NCBI RefSeq assembly: GCF_900115195.1
Contig: NZ_FOVO01000029.1
Coordinates: forward strand, 1-44,575
Reading direction: 5' to 3'
DNA: 44,575 nt
Origin: Xenorhabdus japonica
GTDB lineage: Bacteria > Pseudomonadota > Gammaproteobacteria > Enterobacterales > Enterobacteriaceae
The position numbers and the translations under genes are program-made. The notes beneath the pieces are model-generated. The model was not told the origin of the DNA. It ran no database searches and saw only the letters and a program-made list of their open reading frames with translations. Positions 26,101 through 41,584 of the stretch are shown piece by piece (position 1 is the stretch's first letter; every line of letters starts with the position of its first letter).

Positions 26101-27456
26101 GTGGATATCCAGTGGTTATATATGCTGATTGGTGGATTAAGTGGATTGCTGGTCGGAGGGATTTTCGTCTGGCTTTCTGTTCATCAGAGAATCCAGCAAA
26201 AAGAGCAGGAATTGCGTGAATTATATAGCCAATTGGCTGTCAGCCATGAAAAGCTGGAGCAATCCCACTATTGGCGCACTGAATGTACTCAATTAAACCA
26301 AGAGTTGTTGGCTCAGCGCGAAATTAATAGTGTGCAGGAGGCTGAGCTGCGAGAATTGAGTACTCGGCTTGAAGAAAGCAGACTGGCAGCGGAGGAAAAA
26401 CAGCGTTTATTGATCAATAGTGAACAGCGATTGAGTACCCAGTTTGAAAATCTCGCCAATCGTATTTTTGAACAAAATCGACATCGCACCGACGAATATC
26501 ATCGCCAAAATCTCAATAACCTTCTGATACCATTTCGCGAACAGCTTGAGGGATTTCGCCGTCAAGTACAAGACAGCTTTGGGCAGGAAGCTCGTGAACG
26601 TCATACTCTGACTCATGAAATTCGTAATCTTCAGCAACTCAATGCACAGATGGCAAAAGAGGCTATCAATCTTACCAATGCTCTGAAAGGAGACAATAAA
26701 ATGCAGGGAAATTGGGGAGAGATGGTCTTGACCAGAGTTTTGGAAGCTTCCGGTTTGCGTGAGGGATATGAGTTTGATACACAGGTCAACATTAAGGCCG
26801 AAAATAGTGAACGTTTTCAACCTGATGTCATTGTACATTTGCCACAGGGAAAAGATGTAATTATTGATGCCAAAATGTCGCTGGTCGCTTATGAGCGTTA
26901 TTTCAACAGTGATAGCGAAGAGCAGCAGGCACAAGCATTGCAGGAACATATCAACTCCATCAAAGGGCACATTCGTGGCCTGAGCCGAAAAGATTATCAA
27001 CAATTGCCCGGGCTGCGATCACTGGATTATGTTTTGATGTTTATTCCAGTGGAACCAGCTTATTTGGTTGCACTCAATCAGGCTCCAGAGTTACTTGATG
27101 AAGCATTGAAACATAATATTATGCTGGTTAGCCCATCTACTTTGCTGGTTGCTATTCGAACAATCAGTAATTTGTGGCGTTATGAATATCAAAGCCAAAA
27201 TGCACGTCTGATCGCTGATAAAGCTGCCAGGATGTATGACAAAATGCGTCTGTTTGTGGATGATATGCAAGGGTTGGGGCAAAGTCTTAATAAAGCACAG
27301 GCGAGTTACCATTTTGCAATGAAAAAACTCGTTGAGGGGAGAGGGAACTTGATTAGCCAGGCCGAGGGATTTCGCGATTTAGGCGTAGATGTGAAGCGCC
27401 CTATTGATTCACAGCTAATCGATAAATCTTTCCAATCGTTGCAAGTGAATGAGTGA
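26101..27456 (+). CDS. rmuC: DNA recombination protein RmuC
   Basis: RmuC has a nuclease-like fold and limits inversions at short inverted repeats. The 451-residue protein (E. coli 475) has an N-terminal membrane helix (6-25), a long coiled coil (about 30-185), then the conserved RmuC domain with NKMQGNWGEMVL, PDVIVHLPQGKDVIIDAKMSL and FIPVEPAYLVALNQ. The ATT-GAT-GCC-AAA stretch encodes the IDAK motif of PD-(D/E)xK-like nucleases. The start is GTG 26101. It lies upstream of ubiE, as in E. coli. Confidence 0.94.
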   Translation: MDIQWLYMLIGGLSGLLVGGIFVWLSVHQRIQQKEQELRELYSQLAVSHEKLEQSHYWRTECTQLNQELLAQREINSVQEAELRELSTRLEESRLAAEEKQRLLINSEQRLSTQFENLANRIFEQNRHRTDEYHRQNLNNLLIPFREQLEGFRRQVQDSFGQEARERHTLTHEIRNLQQLNAQMAKEAINLTNALKGDNKMQGNWGEMVLTRVLEASGLREGYEFDTQVNIKAENSERFQPDVIVHLPQGKDVIIDAKMSLVAYERYFNSDSEEQQAQALQEHINSIKGHIRGLSRKDYQQLPGLRSLDYVLMFIPVEPAYLVALNQAPELLDEALKHNIMLVSPSTLLVAIRTISNLWRYEYQSQNARLIADKAARMYDKMRLFVDDMQGLGQSLNKAQASYHFAMKKLVEGRGNLISQAEGFRDLGVDVKRPIDSQLIDKSFQSLQVNE

Positions 27457-27493
27457 AGTCTGGATAGGATTTTATCGGAAAGGCTGGTACACT

Positions 27494-27502
27494 TGCTATA
27501 AT
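27494..27502 (+). promoter_or_regulatory. Extended -10 promoter for ubiE
   Basis: TTGCTATAAT gives a perfect TATAAT (27497-27502) with the TGN extension, 28 bases before the ubiE start. No good -35 element is visible, which is usual for extended -10 promoters. Confidence 0.5.
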
Positions 27503-27530
27503 TTTTTTGAATAAAAAGCGGACAAATAAC

Positions 27531-28286
27531 ATGGCAGATCAATCAAAAGAAACCACCGATTTTGGTTTCCGCACCGTAGCCAAAGAAGAGAAAAAAGAGA
27601 TGGTGGCAGAGGTGTTCCACTCTGTGGCCTCGAAATATGACTTAATGAATGATTTGATGTCATTTGGCATTCATCGTATCTGGAAACGTTTTACCATTGA
27701 AGCAAGTGGTGTTCGCCGTGGTCATAAGGTGCTTGATCTTGCCGGTGGAACAGGTGATCTAACCGCGAAGTTTTCCCGAATTGTCGGGGAAAAAGGTCAA
27801 GTTGTTCTGGCTGATATCAACGATTCGATGTTGAAAGTCGGACGTGAAAAATTACGAGATATCGGTATCGTAGGCAATGTCAGTTATGTTCAAGCCAACG
27901 CTGAAGAATTACCTTTTCCAGATAACCATTTTGATTGTATTACCATTTCTTTTGGCTTGCGTAATGTCACGGATAAAGAAAAAGCCCTGCGTTCCATGTG
28001 TCGGGTACTTAAGCCGGGTGGTCGCCTGTTGGTGCTGGAGTTTTCCAAACCTGTACTGGCACCGTTAAGCAAGGTTTATGATGCTTATTCATTCCATGTC
28101 CTACCTCGAATCGGTCAAATGATTGTGAAGGATGCGGACAGTTACCGTTATCTGACAGAATCCATCCGTATGCACCCTGATCAAGAAACCTTAAAAGGCA
28201 TGATGGAAGAAGCGGGTTTTGACCAAGTTTCTTACTCCAACATGACCGGCGGAATCGTTGCTCTGCACAAAGGGTTCAAATTCTGA
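27531..28286 (+). CDS. ubiE: Ubiquinone/menaquinone C-methyltransferase
   Basis: UbiE methylates demethylmenaquinone and 2-methoxy-6-polyprenyl-benzoquinol with S-adenosylmethionine. From ATG 27531 it has 251 residues, the same as E. coli; a TTG at 27507 would add eight without homology. Motif [44 protein letters not shown] and [18 protein letters not shown] are visible, ending [12 protein letters not shown]. It opens the ubiE-ubiJ-ubiB cluster, with ubiJ starting one base after its stop. Confidence 0.97.
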   Translation: MADQSKETTDFGFRTVAKEEKKEMVAEVFHSVASKYDLMNDLMSFGIHRIWKRFTIEASGVRRGHKVLDLAGGTGDLTAKFSRIVGEKGQVVLADINDSMLKVGREKLRDIGIVGNVSYVQANAEELPFPDNHFDCITISFGLRNVTDKEKALRSMCRVLKPGGRLLVLEFSKPVLAPLSKVYDAYSFHVLPRIGQMIVKDADSYRYLTESIRMHPDQETLKGMMEEAGFDQVSYSNMTGGIVALHKGFKF

Positions 28287-28287
28287 A

Positions 28288-28953
28288 ATGGAAACACCCT
28301 CATTAAGCCATAGCATGAGTTCTGCGGTATCAAATAATAAGGTGTTGTTTACGATATTGACGGCTTTTCTGGAAACAACCCTGAATCATCTGCTATACCG
28401 CGAAACGGTATTAAAACCTGCCCGTTTGAGATTGGCAGGAAAAATACTGTCTATTGAACTGAAAGAAATCGAAAGACCATTTGTACTGATATTCAGTGAA
28501 AGGCAAGTGGATGTTTTAAGCCAATGGTCAGAACCAGCGGATTGCTCAATGAAAGCAACGATACCCGCGTTACTTAAGCTACGGGATCGTCAGTGTCTTT
28601 CAGCTTTGATTAACGGCGGTGAAATTGTCATTGAAGGGGATATGCAGGTTATTCAACAATGGTCAGCTTTGCTGGACATGTCAGAATGGGACCCTGCTCA
28701 TTATCTTTCCCCTTATGTCGGTGATATTGCCGCAGAAGGTGTCAGTCGGATGATGAAGAAAAGTTTTGAACTTGCCAGCAATACCGTTGCAAGGAAGAAA
28801 AGGTACGTCGCTGAATCATTGACAGAAGAGTGGAACATGGTGCCTAGTGCGTTGGAAGTGGCCTATTTCAATGAGGAAGTTAATGCCGTTGCCAATAAAA
28901 TAGACCAGCTCGAAAAACGGTTGGCAGCATTGAGCATTGGAGAGCAAACATGA
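28288..28953 (+). CDS. ubiJ: Ubiquinone biosynthesis accessory factor UbiJ
   Basis: UbiJ is a lipid-binding SCP2-domain protein that, with UbiK, scaffolds the cytoplasmic complex performing the late steps of ubiquinone synthesis. From ATG 28288 it has 221 residues (E. coli 201), so the N-terminus may be shorter, for example from ATG 28315. Conserved parts are [48 protein letters not shown] and [23 protein letters not shown]. The tail is a short coiled coil ([20 protein letters not shown]). Its stop overlaps the ubiB start (ATGA). Confidence 0.93.
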   Translation: METPSLSHSMSSAVSNNKVLFTILTAFLETTLNHLLYRETVLKPARLRLAGKILSIELKEIERPFVLIFSERQVDVLSQWSEPADCSMKATIPALLKLRDRQCLSALINGGEIVIEGDMQVIQQWSALLDMSEWDPAHYLSPYVGDIAAEGVSRMMKKSFELASNTVARKKRYVAESLTEEWNMVPSALEVAYFNEEVNAVANKIDQLEKRLAALSIGEQT

Positions 28954-30587
28954 CACCCAGTGAAATTAAGCGACTTTACTTTATCATCCGAGTCTTTCTT
29001 TCCTACGGATTGGATGAACTTATCCCCAATATTCGTTTGACATGGCCATTGCGTTTTGGGCGTCATTTGTTGTTTTGGATACCTAACAGGCATAAGGGTA
29101 AATCCCTTGGTGAACGTTTACGTCTGGCATTACAAGAACTTGGTCCTGTGTGGATCAAACTTGGTCAGATGCTCTCCACGCGCCGTGATTTGTTCCCTAC
29201 TGCGATCGCAGATCAACTTTCGATGTTACAAGATAGGGTTGTTTCCTTTGATGGTTCAGTGGCACAAAAATCGATTGAAACTGCATTAGAGGGTTCTTTG
29301 GAAACGTGGTTTGAAGGATTTGATCCACAGCCACTGGCTTCTGCTTCTATCGCTCAGGTACATACTGCCCGGCTGAAGGAAAATGGCAAAGAAATTGTCC
29401 TGAAGGTTATTCGTCCAGATATTCTGCCCGTCATTAAAGCTGATGTACGGTTGATGTACCGTTTGGCGAATCTGGTTCCCTTTTTACCCGATGGTCGCCG
29501 CCTTCGTCCGCGTGAAGTTGTGCGTGAATATGAGAAAACCTTGCTTGACGAACTGAATTTATTACGTGAAGCAGCAAACGCAATCCAACTGCGTCGTAAT
29601 TTTGAAGATAGCTCAATGCTCTATGTACCAGAAGTATACCCTGATTATTGTCGGGAGAATGTTTTGGTTATGGAACGCATTTATGGCATTCCGGTGTCAG
29701 ATGTTGCTACTCTGGAAGCTCAGAATACTAATATGAAATTGTTGGCTGAGCGTGGGGTTCAGGTATTCTTCACCCAAGTATTTCGCGACAGTTTTTTCCA
29801 TGCAGATATGCACCCCGGTAATATTTTTGTTAGTTATGAAAAACCGGAAGATCCCACTTATATCGGTATTGATTACGGGATTGTTGGTTCTTTGAATAAA
29901 GAGGATAAACGCTATCTGGCCGAAAACTTTATTGCTTTCTTTAACCGCGATTACCGTCGGGTAGCTGAACTGCATGTTGATTCTGGTTGGGTGCCGGCAG
30001 ATACCAATGTGGAGGATTTCGAATTTGCCATTCGTACCGTTTGTGAGCCGATTTTTGAAAAACCACTGGCTGAAATCTCATTTGGGCATGTTCTACTGAA
30101 CCTTTTCAATACCGCCCGTCGTTTTAATATGACAGTTCAACCCCAGTTGATTCTGCTGCAAAAAACGCTGTTGTACGTGGAAGGCTTGGGGCGTCAACTT
30201 TATCCTCAGCTTGATCTGTGGAAAACGGCCAAACCTTTTCTGGAAGATTGGTTGCATGATCAGGTTGGGCTTCCCGCTATTGTGCGTGCCTTTAAAGAAA
30301 AGGCACCTTATTGGGCGGAAAAGCTACCAGAGCTTCCGGAGCTGGTGTATGGCACGCTCCAACAGCATCGACGTTTGCAGACCAGCATTGATCAAATATC
30401 GCAACAATTCAGAGAACAACAAATCAGGCAACGCAAATCTCTTTATCTATTGGGAATTGGTGCAACTCTTTTTATCTGTGGTAGTTTATTTTTCATCATA
30501 GATCAGAAGCATCTGGCATGGGGGATGATAGGAGCTGGAATTGCATCATGGGGATTGGGCTGGCGTCACTTAAATAAGCGCCAATGA
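28950..30587 (+). CDS. ubiB: Ubiquinone biosynthesis kinase-like protein UbiB
   Basis: UbiB is an ADCK/ABC1-type atypical kinase-like ATPase needed for ubiquinone synthesis. It has 545 residues (E. coli 546). The family motif [20 protein letters not shown] (about 49-68), the alanine-rich loop [13 protein letters not shown], the ion-pair lysine in IVLKVIRPD, and the catalytic-loop ADMHPGNIF and GIDYGIVG are present. Two hydrophobic helices at the C-terminus anchor it in the membrane. It overlaps ubiJ by four bases. Confidence 0.97.
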   Translation: MTPSEIKRLYFIIRVFLSYGLDELIPNIRLTWPLRFGRHLLFWIPNRHKGKSLGERLRLALQELGPVWIKLGQMLSTRRDLFPTAIADQLSMLQDRVVSFDGSVAQKSIETALEGSLETWFEGFDPQPLASASIAQVHTARLKENGKEIVLKVIRPDILPVIKADVRLMYRLANLVPFLPDGRRLRPREVVREYEKTLLDELNLLREAANAIQLRRNFEDSSMLYVPEVYPDYCRENVLVMERIYGIPVSDVATLEAQNTNMKLLAERGVQVFFTQVFRDSFFHADMHPGNIFVSYEKPEDPTYIGIDYGIVGSLNKEDKRYLAENFIAFFNRDYRRVAELHVDSGWVPADTNVEDFEFAIRTVCEPIFEKPLAEISFGHVLLNLFNTARRFNMTVQPQLILLQKTLLYVEGLGRQLYPQLDLWKTAKPFLEDWLHDQVGLPAIVRAFKEKAPYWAEKLPELPELVYGTLQQHRRLQTSIDQISQQFREQQIRQRKSLYLLGIGATLFICGSLFFIIDQKHLAWGMIGAGIASWGLGWRHLNKRQ

Positions 30588-30732
30588 TGATGGGTATTAA
30601 CCGTAACTGTGGATGATTTTGCTACGGCTCTGGGTATGAACGCGTTATTTTTGAACAGGTTATTTTCGAATAGAAAGTCCGTAGTTTATAATTCAATCAT
30701 TAGTAATATTCTGATGAATAGAGGTGGTCAGT

Positions 30733-30999
30733 ATGGGTGGTATAAGTATTTGGCAATTACTCATAATTGCCGTCATTGTTGTGCTGTTGTTTGGTACTAA
30801 TAAGCTTCGTACTTTGGGTTCAGACTTAGGGGCATCCATAAAAGGCTTCAAAAAAGCAATGAGTGAGGATGAAAAGCCAGAGCAGCCGGGAAAAATGAGT
30901 CAGGATGCTGATTTTGAAACGAAAAACCTCACTGAAAAGTCTACGGCTGCACAATCTGAAAAATCAGAGAGTAAAAGTAAAGATAAAGAGCAGGTATAA
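30733..30999 (+). CDS. tatA: Twin-arginine translocase subunit TatA
   Basis: TatA forms the pore-like assembly that carries folded twin-arginine substrates across the inner membrane. The 88-residue protein (E. coli 89) begins [20 protein letters not shown], then the [24 protein letters not shown] amphipathic helix and a charged tail. ATG 30733 follows GAGGTGG; an in-frame GTG at 30724 is less likely. tatB follows after three bases. Confidence 0.96.
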   Translation: MGGISIWQLLIIAVIVVLLFGTNKLRTLGSDLGASIKGFKKAMSEDEKPEQPGKMSQDADFETKNLTEKSTAAQSEKSESKSKDKEQV

Positions 31000-31002
31000 A
31001 CC

Positions 31003-31494
31003 GTGTTTGACATTGGCTTTAGTGAACTGCTGTTGGTGATGATCATTGGCTTGATTGTTCTGGGGCCTGAACGTTTGCCTATTGCGGTCAAAACCGTGGC
31101 TGGGTGGATTCGGGTATTGCGCTCTCTGGCGGCTAATGTTCAGAATGAACTTGCTCAGGAATTGAAGTTGCAAGAACTTCAGGACACTCTGAAAAAAATG
31201 GAAGAAAAAGCCGATTTGCAATCACTGTCTCCAGAATTGAAGGCATCAATGGAAGAACTAAAGGCCGCGGCTGAATCATTGAAAAATAAGTACCAATTAA
31301 AACCGGATGAAATGAGGGAATTGGAGGAAGATGAAACTCATTTTCATTCTTCTATGCTTCAATCGGTTGAAAAGCACTCGGATTCAGACCAATTAAGTTC
31401 AGAACCGTTAATTTCAAAACCCGTAATTTTAGCGAAATCGGGCGAAAAACCAGAACAGCAGAAAAAATCTGAACAAGCAAATGGCGAACACTGA
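31003..31494 (+). CDS. tatB: Twin-arginine translocase subunit TatB
   Basis: TatB forms the substrate receptor with TatC. The 163-residue protein (E. coli 171) begins [20 protein letters not shown] with the conserved glutamate in the membrane helix, then [17 protein letters not shown] and a coiled, acidic tail ([19 protein letters not shown]). It starts with GTG, as in E. coli. The low-complexity C-terminal 50 residues vary between species. Confidence 0.96.
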   Translation: MFDIGFSELLLVMIIGLIVLGPERLPIAVKTVAGWIRVLRSLAANVQNELAQELKLQELQDTLKKMEEKADLQSLSPELKASMEELKAAAESLKNKYQLKPDEMRELEEDETHFHSSMLQSVEKHSDSDQLSSEPLISKPVILAKSGEKPEQQKKSEQANGEH

Positions 31495-31497
31495 AAC

Positions 31498-32232
31498 ATG
31501 TCTGTGGATGATACTCAACCCTTTATCAGTCATCTGATTGAACTGCGTAAGCGGATTTTAAATAGCTTAGTTACTGTGCTGATAGTGTTTTTGGCATTGG
31601 TTTATTTTTCCAATGACATTTATCGGCTTGTTGCTGCGCCTTTAATGGAACAATTACCTAAAGGCGCAAATATGATTGCGACAGATGTTGCATCACCTTT
31701 TTTTACACCGATCAAACTGACTATCATGGTGTCTATCTTTGTTTCGGTTCCCATGATCCTCTATCAAGTGTGGGCATTTATTGCGCCGGCATTGTATAAG
31801 CACGAACGGCGTTTAGTTATGCCCCTACTGTTTTCCAGTAGTGTATTGTTTTATCTGGGAATGGCATTTGCATATTTTGTGGTCTTTCCCATTGCGTTTG
31901 GTTTCTTTATCAAGACCGTACCCGCAGGCGTTGTAATCTCGACGGATATCAGCAATTACTTAAGCTTTGTTATGGCGCTATTTATGGCTTTTGGCGTTTC
32001 ATTCGAAATACCAATTGCCATTATTCTGCTGTGTTGGAGTGGGGTAGTGACACCGGAATCGCTGAAAAGAAAACGTCCTTATATTTTAGTCGGGGCGTTC
32101 GTAGTTGGTATGCTGTTAACACCCCCTGATGTTTTCTCACAAACTTTGCTGGCTGTTCCTATGTATTTGTTATTTGAACTGGGGATTTTGCTTTCGCAGT
32201 TTTATGTTGGCAAATTGGGCAGACGTAAATAG
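31498..32232 (+). CDS. tatC: Twin-arginine translocase subunit TatC
   Basis: TatC recognises twin-arginine signal peptides. The 244-residue protein (E. coli 258) has six membrane helices. Family features are [16 protein letters not shown] (about 9-24), [19 protein letters not shown], the conserved glutamate in [23 protein letters not shown] and [20 protein letters not shown]. It begins four bases after the tatB stop codon. In E. coli tatD follows; here a terminator and hemB do. Confidence 0.96.
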   Translation: MSVDDTQPFISHLIELRKRILNSLVTVLIVFLALVYFSNDIYRLVAAPLMEQLPKGANMIATDVASPFFTPIKLTIMVSIFVSVPMILYQVWAFIAPALYKHERRLVMPLLFSSSVLFYLGMAFAYFVVFPIAFGFFIKTVPAGVVISTDISNYLSFVMALFMAFGVSFEIPIAIILLCWSGVVTPESLKRKRPYILVGAFVVGMLLTPPDVFSQTLLAVPMYLLFELGILLSQFYVGKLGRRK

Positions 32233-32309
32233 CCAATCAGGAAAATGAATTAGATAGTAATACTGATGGTAATTTTAAAAATAATCTGAATTAGTTCGCG
32301 ATGGCTATT

Positions 32310-32333
32310 AACCCAGCGCTTTGTCGCTGGGTT
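32310..32333 (+). terminator. Intrinsic terminator between tatC and hemB
   Basis: A perfect 9-base stem AACCCAGCG/CGCTGGGTT with a six-base loop, followed by TTATATT. It ends the tat operon 78 bases after tatC and 19 bases before hemB, so hemB transcription past it may be attenuated or start nearby. Confidence 0.85.
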
Positions 32334-32342
32334 TTATATTAG

Positions 32343-33368
<1,026 letters not shown>

Positions 33369-33417
33369 GTTTACTCAATTTATTATTAAAGAGAGTAAAG
33401 TCAGCCAATAATAATAA

Positions 33418-33440
33418 AAACGGGCGCTTTTTGCCCGTTT
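33418..33440. terminator. Bidirectional terminator between hemB and rfaH
   Basis: AAACGGGC (33418-33425) pairs with GCCCGTTT (33433-33440) around a seven-base loop, flanked by A-rich and T-rich runs on both sides. It serves the two convergent genes. Confidence 0.85.
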
Positions 33441-33445
33441 TCTGA

Positions 33446-33934
33446 TTAGATTTTGGTAAAATGATTATTATACAATGCCTTAGGGACTTCTTTGTTGAGG
33501 ATTTTCAGCAAAAGAATGGATCGTGTTTCTCCATCCGGTTCGTTATAAATTGCTTGGATGCCTTCGAAAATTCCCTCAGTGATCAAGACGGTATCACCAG
33601 TAATTGGGGTCTCAGGTGCAATATATTCCTGCTCTGTGATAGACATTAACTCATCAATCAATGTTTGTGGAACGGTGGCAGGTGCACCATTAAACCGAAC
33701 GAAATGATTTACACCACGTGTTGAGTTAATGGTAGTGGTATGAATAACCTCTTCATCAAAGTAAACAAACAGATAATTGGGAAATAGTGGTTCAGTAACG
33801 GTGGCGCGTTTACCCCGAATAATTTTTTCAATTTTGGCTGTAGGTGTCAGACAAACAACGTCTTGTCTTTCTAAGTGCTCTATTGCTCGAAAGATTTGTC
33901 CCCGTTTACAGTAAAGAAGACGCCATTTTTCCAT
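33446..33934 (-). CDS. rfaH: Transcription antiterminator RfaH
   Basis: RfaH is a NusG paralogue that binds RNA polymerase at ops elements and keeps long operons for lipopolysaccharide, capsule and virulence factors transcribed. From ATG 33934 it has 162 residues, as in E. coli, beginning MEKWRLLYCKRGQ; an ATG at 33955 would add seven without support. The EKIIRGKRATVTEPLFPNYLFVYFD stretch and HTTTINSTRGVNHFVRF are typical, and the C-terminal KOW domain follows (GDTVLITEGIFEGIQAIY). It is convergent with hemB. Confidence 0.96.
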   Translation of the reverse strand: MEKWRLLYCKRGQIFRAIEHLERQDVVCLTPTAKIEKIIRGKRATVTEPLFPNYLFVYFDEEVIHTTTINSTRGVNHFVRFNGAPATVPQTLIDELMSITEQEYIAPETPITGDTVLITEGIFEGIQAIYNEPDGETRSILLLKILNKEVPKALYNNHFTKI

Positions 33935-34224
33935 AATATTTCGACTCCATTGCATAGAATGCTTAGCATAACAAAACTAGTACTAAAGGATCATCAGTAA
34001 AGATAAACGTTATCTAAAATGTAAACTGTATTTTTCGATAGTCTACAGTGCTTATCTTCAATGATAATGCTATGTGTTGCGTTATGGTGAAAAGATTATC
34101 ACTAATCATGAGTGATATGATTATCTGATTTTCACAGAGGAATCTGATCCACAAGATTTCACTAAGTTCATTGCTTTTTGACAAGTTATGAGTTTACCTT
34201 GTAACCCTCATGGGAGGGCTTATA

Positions 34225-35736
34225 ATGGCTTTCCCTCCTGAAAAATCGGCACAAATGAATAATATGAAATATCGTGATCTAAGAGACTTTCTTTCCTTGT
34301 TGGAACAATCGGGTGAATTAAAACGAATTAGTATGGAAGTTGACCCATATCTGGAAATGACTGAAATCGCAGATCGTACTCTTCGTGCCGGTGGTCCAGC
34401 CTTATTATTTGAAAATCCTAAGGGATATTCGATGCCCGTGTTGTGCAACTTGTTTGGGACTCCTCAACGTGTTGCCATGGGTATGGGGCAGAGTGATGTT
34501 AAGGCATTGCATGATGTTGGTAAGTTATTGGCTTTCCTTAAAGAACCTGAGCCACCAAAAGGTTTTCGTGATTTGGTCGATAAGCTGCCTAAATTTAAAC
34601 AGGTTTTGAACATGCCAACCAAGCGCCTGAGTTCTGCGCCTTGTCAGGAACAGGTTTGGGCAGGCGATGAAGTGGACCTCACCCGTATTCCGGTTATGCA
34701 TTGTTGGCCAGAAGATGCCGCTCCACTGATCACATGGGGATTAACAGTAACTAAGGGGCCTAATAAAGAGCGCCAGAATCTGGGCATCTACCGTCAACAG
34801 GTATTGGGTAAAAATAAGCTGATTATGCGCTGGCTATCACATCGTGGTGGGGCACTTGATTTTCAGGAGTGGTGTCAGGCACATCCGGGCGAACGTTTTC
34901 CTGTGTCCGTTGCATTAGGGGCCGATCCTGCCACGATATTGGGAGCGGTTACCCCAATTCCTGATACTTTGTCAGAATATGCGTTTGCTGGATTATTGCG
35001 TGGACATAAAACGGAAGTCGTAAAATGTATATCCAATGATCTGGAAGTGCCTGCCGGTGCTGAAATTATCCTTGAAGGCTACATTGAACCTGGTGAAATG
35101 GCACCGGAAGGGCCATATGGTGATCATACCGGCTATTACAATGAAGTAGATATGTTCCCAGTATTTACGGTGACCCATATTACTCAGCGCAGCGATGCTA
35201 TCTATCATTCCACTTACACAGGGCGTCCGCCGGATGAGCCTGCGGTATTGGGAGTTGCGTTGAATGAAGTTCTGGTACCAATTTTGCAAAAACAATTTCC
35301 TGAAATTGTAGATTTTTACCTGCCGCCAGAGGGCTGCTCTTATCGGCTCGCTATCGTTACAATGAAAAAACAATATGCAGGCCATGCCAAGCGAGTGATG
35401 ATGGGGGTTTGGTCATATCTGAGGCAATTTATGTACACAAAATTTGTTATCGTTTGTGATGATGATATCAATGCGCGAGATTGGAATGATGTCATCTGGG
35501 CGATAACAACGCGAATGGATCCGCAGAGAGATACTGTCTTAATGGAAAATACACCGATTGACTATCTCGATTTCGCATCGCCTGTTTCTGGGTTAGGCTC
35601 AAAAATGGGGTTAGATGCAACAAATAAATGGCCAGGAGAGACACAAAGGGAATGGGGGCGTCCGATAGTGATGAGCGATGAGATTCGGACCCGTGTCGAT
35701 GAAATTTGGGATCAATTAGATATTTTGAAGCGATAA
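34225..35736 (+). CDS. ubiD: 4-hydroxy-3-polyprenylbenzoate decarboxylase
   Basis: UbiD uses prenylated FMN made by UbiX to decarboxylate octaprenyl-hydroxybenzoate in ubiquinone synthesis. From ATG 34225 it has 503 residues (E. coli 497), with GGGAGGG at 34211-34217 seven bases upstream. The homologous part starts at [14 protein letters not shown], so ATG 34255 or 34264 is possible. Near-identical blocks are [51 protein letters not shown] (with the catalytic glutamate region), [17 protein letters not shown] and [20 protein letters not shown]. fre follows ten bases later. Confidence 0.97.
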   Translation: MAFPPEKSAQMNNMKYRDLRDFLSLLEQSGELKRISMEVDPYLEMTEIADRTLRAGGPALLFENPKGYSMPVLCNLFGTPQRVAMGMGQSDVKALHDVGKLLAFLKEPEPPKGFRDLVDKLPKFKQVLNMPTKRLSSAPCQEQVWAGDEVDLTRIPVMHCWPEDAAPLITWGLTVTKGPNKERQNLGIYRQQVLGKNKLIMRWLSHRGGALDFQEWCQAHPGERFPVSVALGADPATILGAVTPIPDTLSEYAFAGLLRGHKTEVVKCISNDLEVPAGAEIILEGYIEPGEMAPEGPYGDHTGYYNEVDMFPVFTVTHITQRSDAIYHSTYTGRPPDEPAVLGVALNEVLVPILQKQFPEIVDFYLPPEGCSYRLAIVTMKKQYAGHAKRVMMGVWSYLRQFMYTKFVIVCDDDINARDWNDVIWAITTRMDPQRDTVLMENTPIDYLDFASPVSGLGSKMGLDATNKWPGETQREWGRPIVMSDEIRTRVDEIWDQLDILKR

Positions 35737-35746
35737 GAGGGAACGC

Positions 35747-36448
35747 ATGACAATATTAAGCTGTAAAGTAACATCGGTTGACTCCATTACAGATACAGTT
35801 TATCGGGTTCGTTTATTACCTGATTCGCCTTTTTCTTTCCGTGCAGGGCAATATTTGATGGTGGTTATGGATGAAAGGGATAAACGCCCTTTCTCTGTGG
35901 CATCACCACCATCAGAAAAACAGATAATTGAGTTACATATTGGTGCTTCTGAGCTAAATCTCTATGCGATGGCAGTAATGGATAGGATCTTGGATCAGAA
36001 AATCATTGATATTGATATACCACATGGTCAGGCATGGTTTCGTGAAGACAGTGAAAATCCTATGTTATTGGTCGCTGGTGGAACAGGCTTCTCATATACA
36101 CGCTCTATCTTATTGGCTGCATTGGAAAAAAATCCCAATCGAGAAATTTCTATCTATTGGGGGGGACGAGAGTTGCAACACCTTTATGATTTGGAGGCGT
36201 TGCAATCATTGAGTGAGAGTTATCCTAATTTAACTGTGGTTCCTGTAGTTGAACAGGTTGATGAACACTGGCACGGGAGAACAGGCACAGTTCTGAGTGC
36301 GGTTTTGGAAGATTTCGGCAGTTTAGCAAATAATGATATCTATATTGCTGGTCGTTTTGAGATGGCTAAAATCGCTCGTGAACGGTTCTGTAGTGAACGT
36401 GATGCATCTATCGATCACATGTATGGTGATGCATTTGAGTTTATTTGA
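35747..36448 (+). CDS. fre: NAD(P)H-flavin reductase
   Basis: Fre reduces free FMN or FAD with NAD(P)H. In bioluminescent relatives it can supply FMNH2 to luciferase, an inference for this strain. It has 233 residues, exactly as in E. coli. The flavin site [20 protein letters not shown] (30-49), the NAD(P)H site [20 protein letters not shown] (about 104-123) and [14 protein letters not shown] are visible. It follows ubiD closely and is probably cotranscribed. It is convergent with the fadBA operon. Confidence 0.96.
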   Translation: MTILSCKVTSVDSITDTVYRVRLLPDSPFSFRAGQYLMVVMDERDKRPFSVASPPSEKQIIELHIGASELNLYAMAVMDRILDQKIIDIDIPHGQAWFREDSENPMLLVAGGTGFSYTRSILLAALEKNPNREISIYWGGRELQHLYDLEALQSLSESYPNLTVVPVVEQVDEHWHGRTGTVLSAVLEDFGSLANNDIYIAGRFEMAKIARERFCSERDASIDHMYGDAFEFI

Positions 36449-36481
36449 TCTGTTTTCCGATAAAATAAAACGATAAAAAAT

Positions 36482-36507
36482 AAAAAAACCCGCCCCTGAC
36501 AGGCGGG
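36482..36507 (-). terminator. Intrinsic terminator of the fadBA operon
   Basis: On the minus strand CCCGCC pairs with GGCGGG around a seven-base loop and is followed by seven T. It lies 108 bases after the fadA stop and also sits downstream of fre, which converges on it. Confidence 0.85.
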
Positions 36508-36614
36508 AAACTACGGCAACAACTTATTAGAGTGGTGCAATAGACAAGACAGACAAGGGAAAAAAGCTATTAAATTTCAATTACCATTTACTTTATATAG
36601 CTAAGTTTTAATAG

Positions 36615-39976
<3,362 letters not shown>

Positions 39977-40002
39977 GTCATTCTCCTCAATGAGTGCATA
40001 CC

Positions 40003-40019
40003 ATCTGGTATGACCAGAT
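40003..40019. promoter_or_regulatory. FadR operator of fadBA
   Basis: ATCTGGTATGACCAGAT is a 17-base near-palindrome matching the FadR site upstream of E. coli fadB (ATCTGGTACGACCAGAT) at 16 of 17 bases. Acyl-CoA releases FadR and allows transcription. Confidence 0.9.
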
Positions 40020-40249
40020 GAGGTTGATTGTGATTACTGTGTTAACTTAATGCAAATCAATGATTAATTTTTTGTAGGGAGGATCACAGCTAAGATTTAT
40101 GACAGATAGCCATATATTTTGTTAGTGTTTTGAAAAATATAAATATAGTTGCTTAATTTTAGAGAGGGGGAATTTTCATGTGATAGCTTCCATAATAGCG
40201 AGTTGTGGTAATATTTAAGCCCCGCCAGAAAATCAAAAGGCTAATTAAG

Positions 40250-41584
40250 ATGGAAAAGTTGGCATCTCTGTACCAAGAACATATTAAAATCTTACAAAAA
40301 CGTGCCCGCGAAATATTGGCACGAACTCAGCTTGACGCCTTGCTTATTCATTCAGGTGAATCATTACAGATTTTTCTTGATGACAACCATTATCCATTCA
40401 AAGTAAATGCACACTTTAAGGCTTGGGTTCCTGTGACTAAAGTGCCGAATTGTTGGTTATGGATTGATGGTGCCAATAAACCTAAACTCTGGTTTTATTC
40501 GCCAGTAGATTACTGGCATAGCGTTGAACCATTGCCCAATAGTTACTGGACTGACGAAATAGAAATGATTCATTTGGCAAAAGCTGAAGATATCAGCGCA
40601 AAACTGAATGGATTATCAAAACAGAATGCAGCTTATATTGGTGAACAAACTGAGTGTGCCAAATCTTTGGGAATTATTGAGCACAATATCAACCCAAAAG
40701 CTGTCTTGGATTATTTGAGTTACCATCGTTCATATAAAACAGATTACGAATTGGCTTGCATGCGTGAGGCTCAGAAAATGGCCGTTAATGGTCATCAGGC
40801 AGCCTACGATGCCTTTTTGTCTGGTGTGAGTGAATTCGAAATTAATATGTTCTATTTGATGGCAACGGGACACCGCGATACCGATGTCCCTTACAATAAT
40901 ATTGTTGCCTTGAATGAAAATACTGCTGTTCTGCATTACAACAAATTACAACAGAAAGCCCCTTCTGAAATTCGCAGCTTTTTAATTGATGCTGGAGCAG
41001 AATATAATGGCTATGTAGCAGATATCACAAGAACCTATTCAGCAAAATCTAATAACGATTTTGCTTCACTAATAAAGGATCTGAATGAAGAGCAGCAGGC
41101 GATAATCGGTACGATTAAAACGGGAACTAGATATACCGACTACCATATTAATATGCATCGACGTATAGCCAAGATTCTGAAAAAACATGACATTATTAAT
41201 GGAATCAGCGAAGAGGGTATGGTTGATAAAGGATTGACAACACTATTTTTCCCACATGGACTCGGTCATCTCCTAGGTTTGCAGGTGCACGATGCTGCTG
41301 GATTTATGCAAAATGATAGCGGAACCCATCTGGCTGCCCCGTCAATGCATCCTTATCTGCGTTGTACCCGTATTTTGGAGTCAAGAATGGTTTTGACCAT
41401 TGAACCCGGGATCTATTTCATTGAAACCTTATTAGCGCAGTGGCGTGGAAGCGAATATCGTCAACATTTTGATTGGAAAAAAATCGATATGTTGAAACCT
41501 TATGGTGGTATTCGCATTGAAGATAATATCGTTATTCACGATGGAAAAATTGAAAACATGACCAGAGATCTACATTTGTCGTAA
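40250..41584 (+). CDS. pepQ: Xaa-Pro dipeptidase
   Basis: PepQ is a cytoplasmic metalloprolidase that splits dipeptides ending in proline. From ATG 40250 it has 444 residues (E. coli 443) and begins [11 protein letters not shown]; an in-frame start at 40205 adds 15 unrelated residues. The metal ligands of the pita-bread fold are visible: aspartates in [20 protein letters not shown], histidines in [15 protein letters not shown], glutamates in TIEPGIYF and GGIRIEDN. It is divergent from fadBA. yigZ overlaps its stop by one base. Confidence 0.96.
   Translation: MEKLASLYQEHIKILQKRAREILARTQLDALLIHSGESLQIFLDDNHYPFKVNAHFKAWVPVTKVPNCWLWIDGANKPKLWFYSPVDYWHSVEPLPNSYWTDEIEMIHLAKAEDISAKLNGLSKQNAAYIGEQTECAKSLGIIEHNINPKAVLDYLSYHRSYKTDYELACMREAQKMAVNGHQAAYDAFLSGVSEFEINMFYLMATGHRDTDVPYNNIVALNENTAVLHYNKLQQKAPSEIRSFLIDAGAEYNGYVADITRTYSAKSNNDFASLIKDLNEEQQAIIGTIKTGTRYTDYHINMHRRIAKILKKHDIINGISEEGMVDKGLTTLFFPHGLGHLLGLQVHDAAGFMQNDSGTHLAAPSMHPYLRCTRILESRMVLTIEPGIYFIETLLAQWRGSEYRQHFDWKKIDMLKPYGGIRIEDNIVIHDGKIENMTRDLHLS

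Noticed and set aside
30688-30693. TATAAT before tatA as a tat promoter
   Set aside because: A perfect -10 hexamer is present but no acceptable -35 or extended -10 was found at the right spacing.
34094-34126. Operator-like ATCACT/AGTGAT inverted repeat with flanking GATTATC repeats between rfaH and ubiD
   Set aside because: Short arms in AT-rich DNA and no known regulator match; left unannotated.
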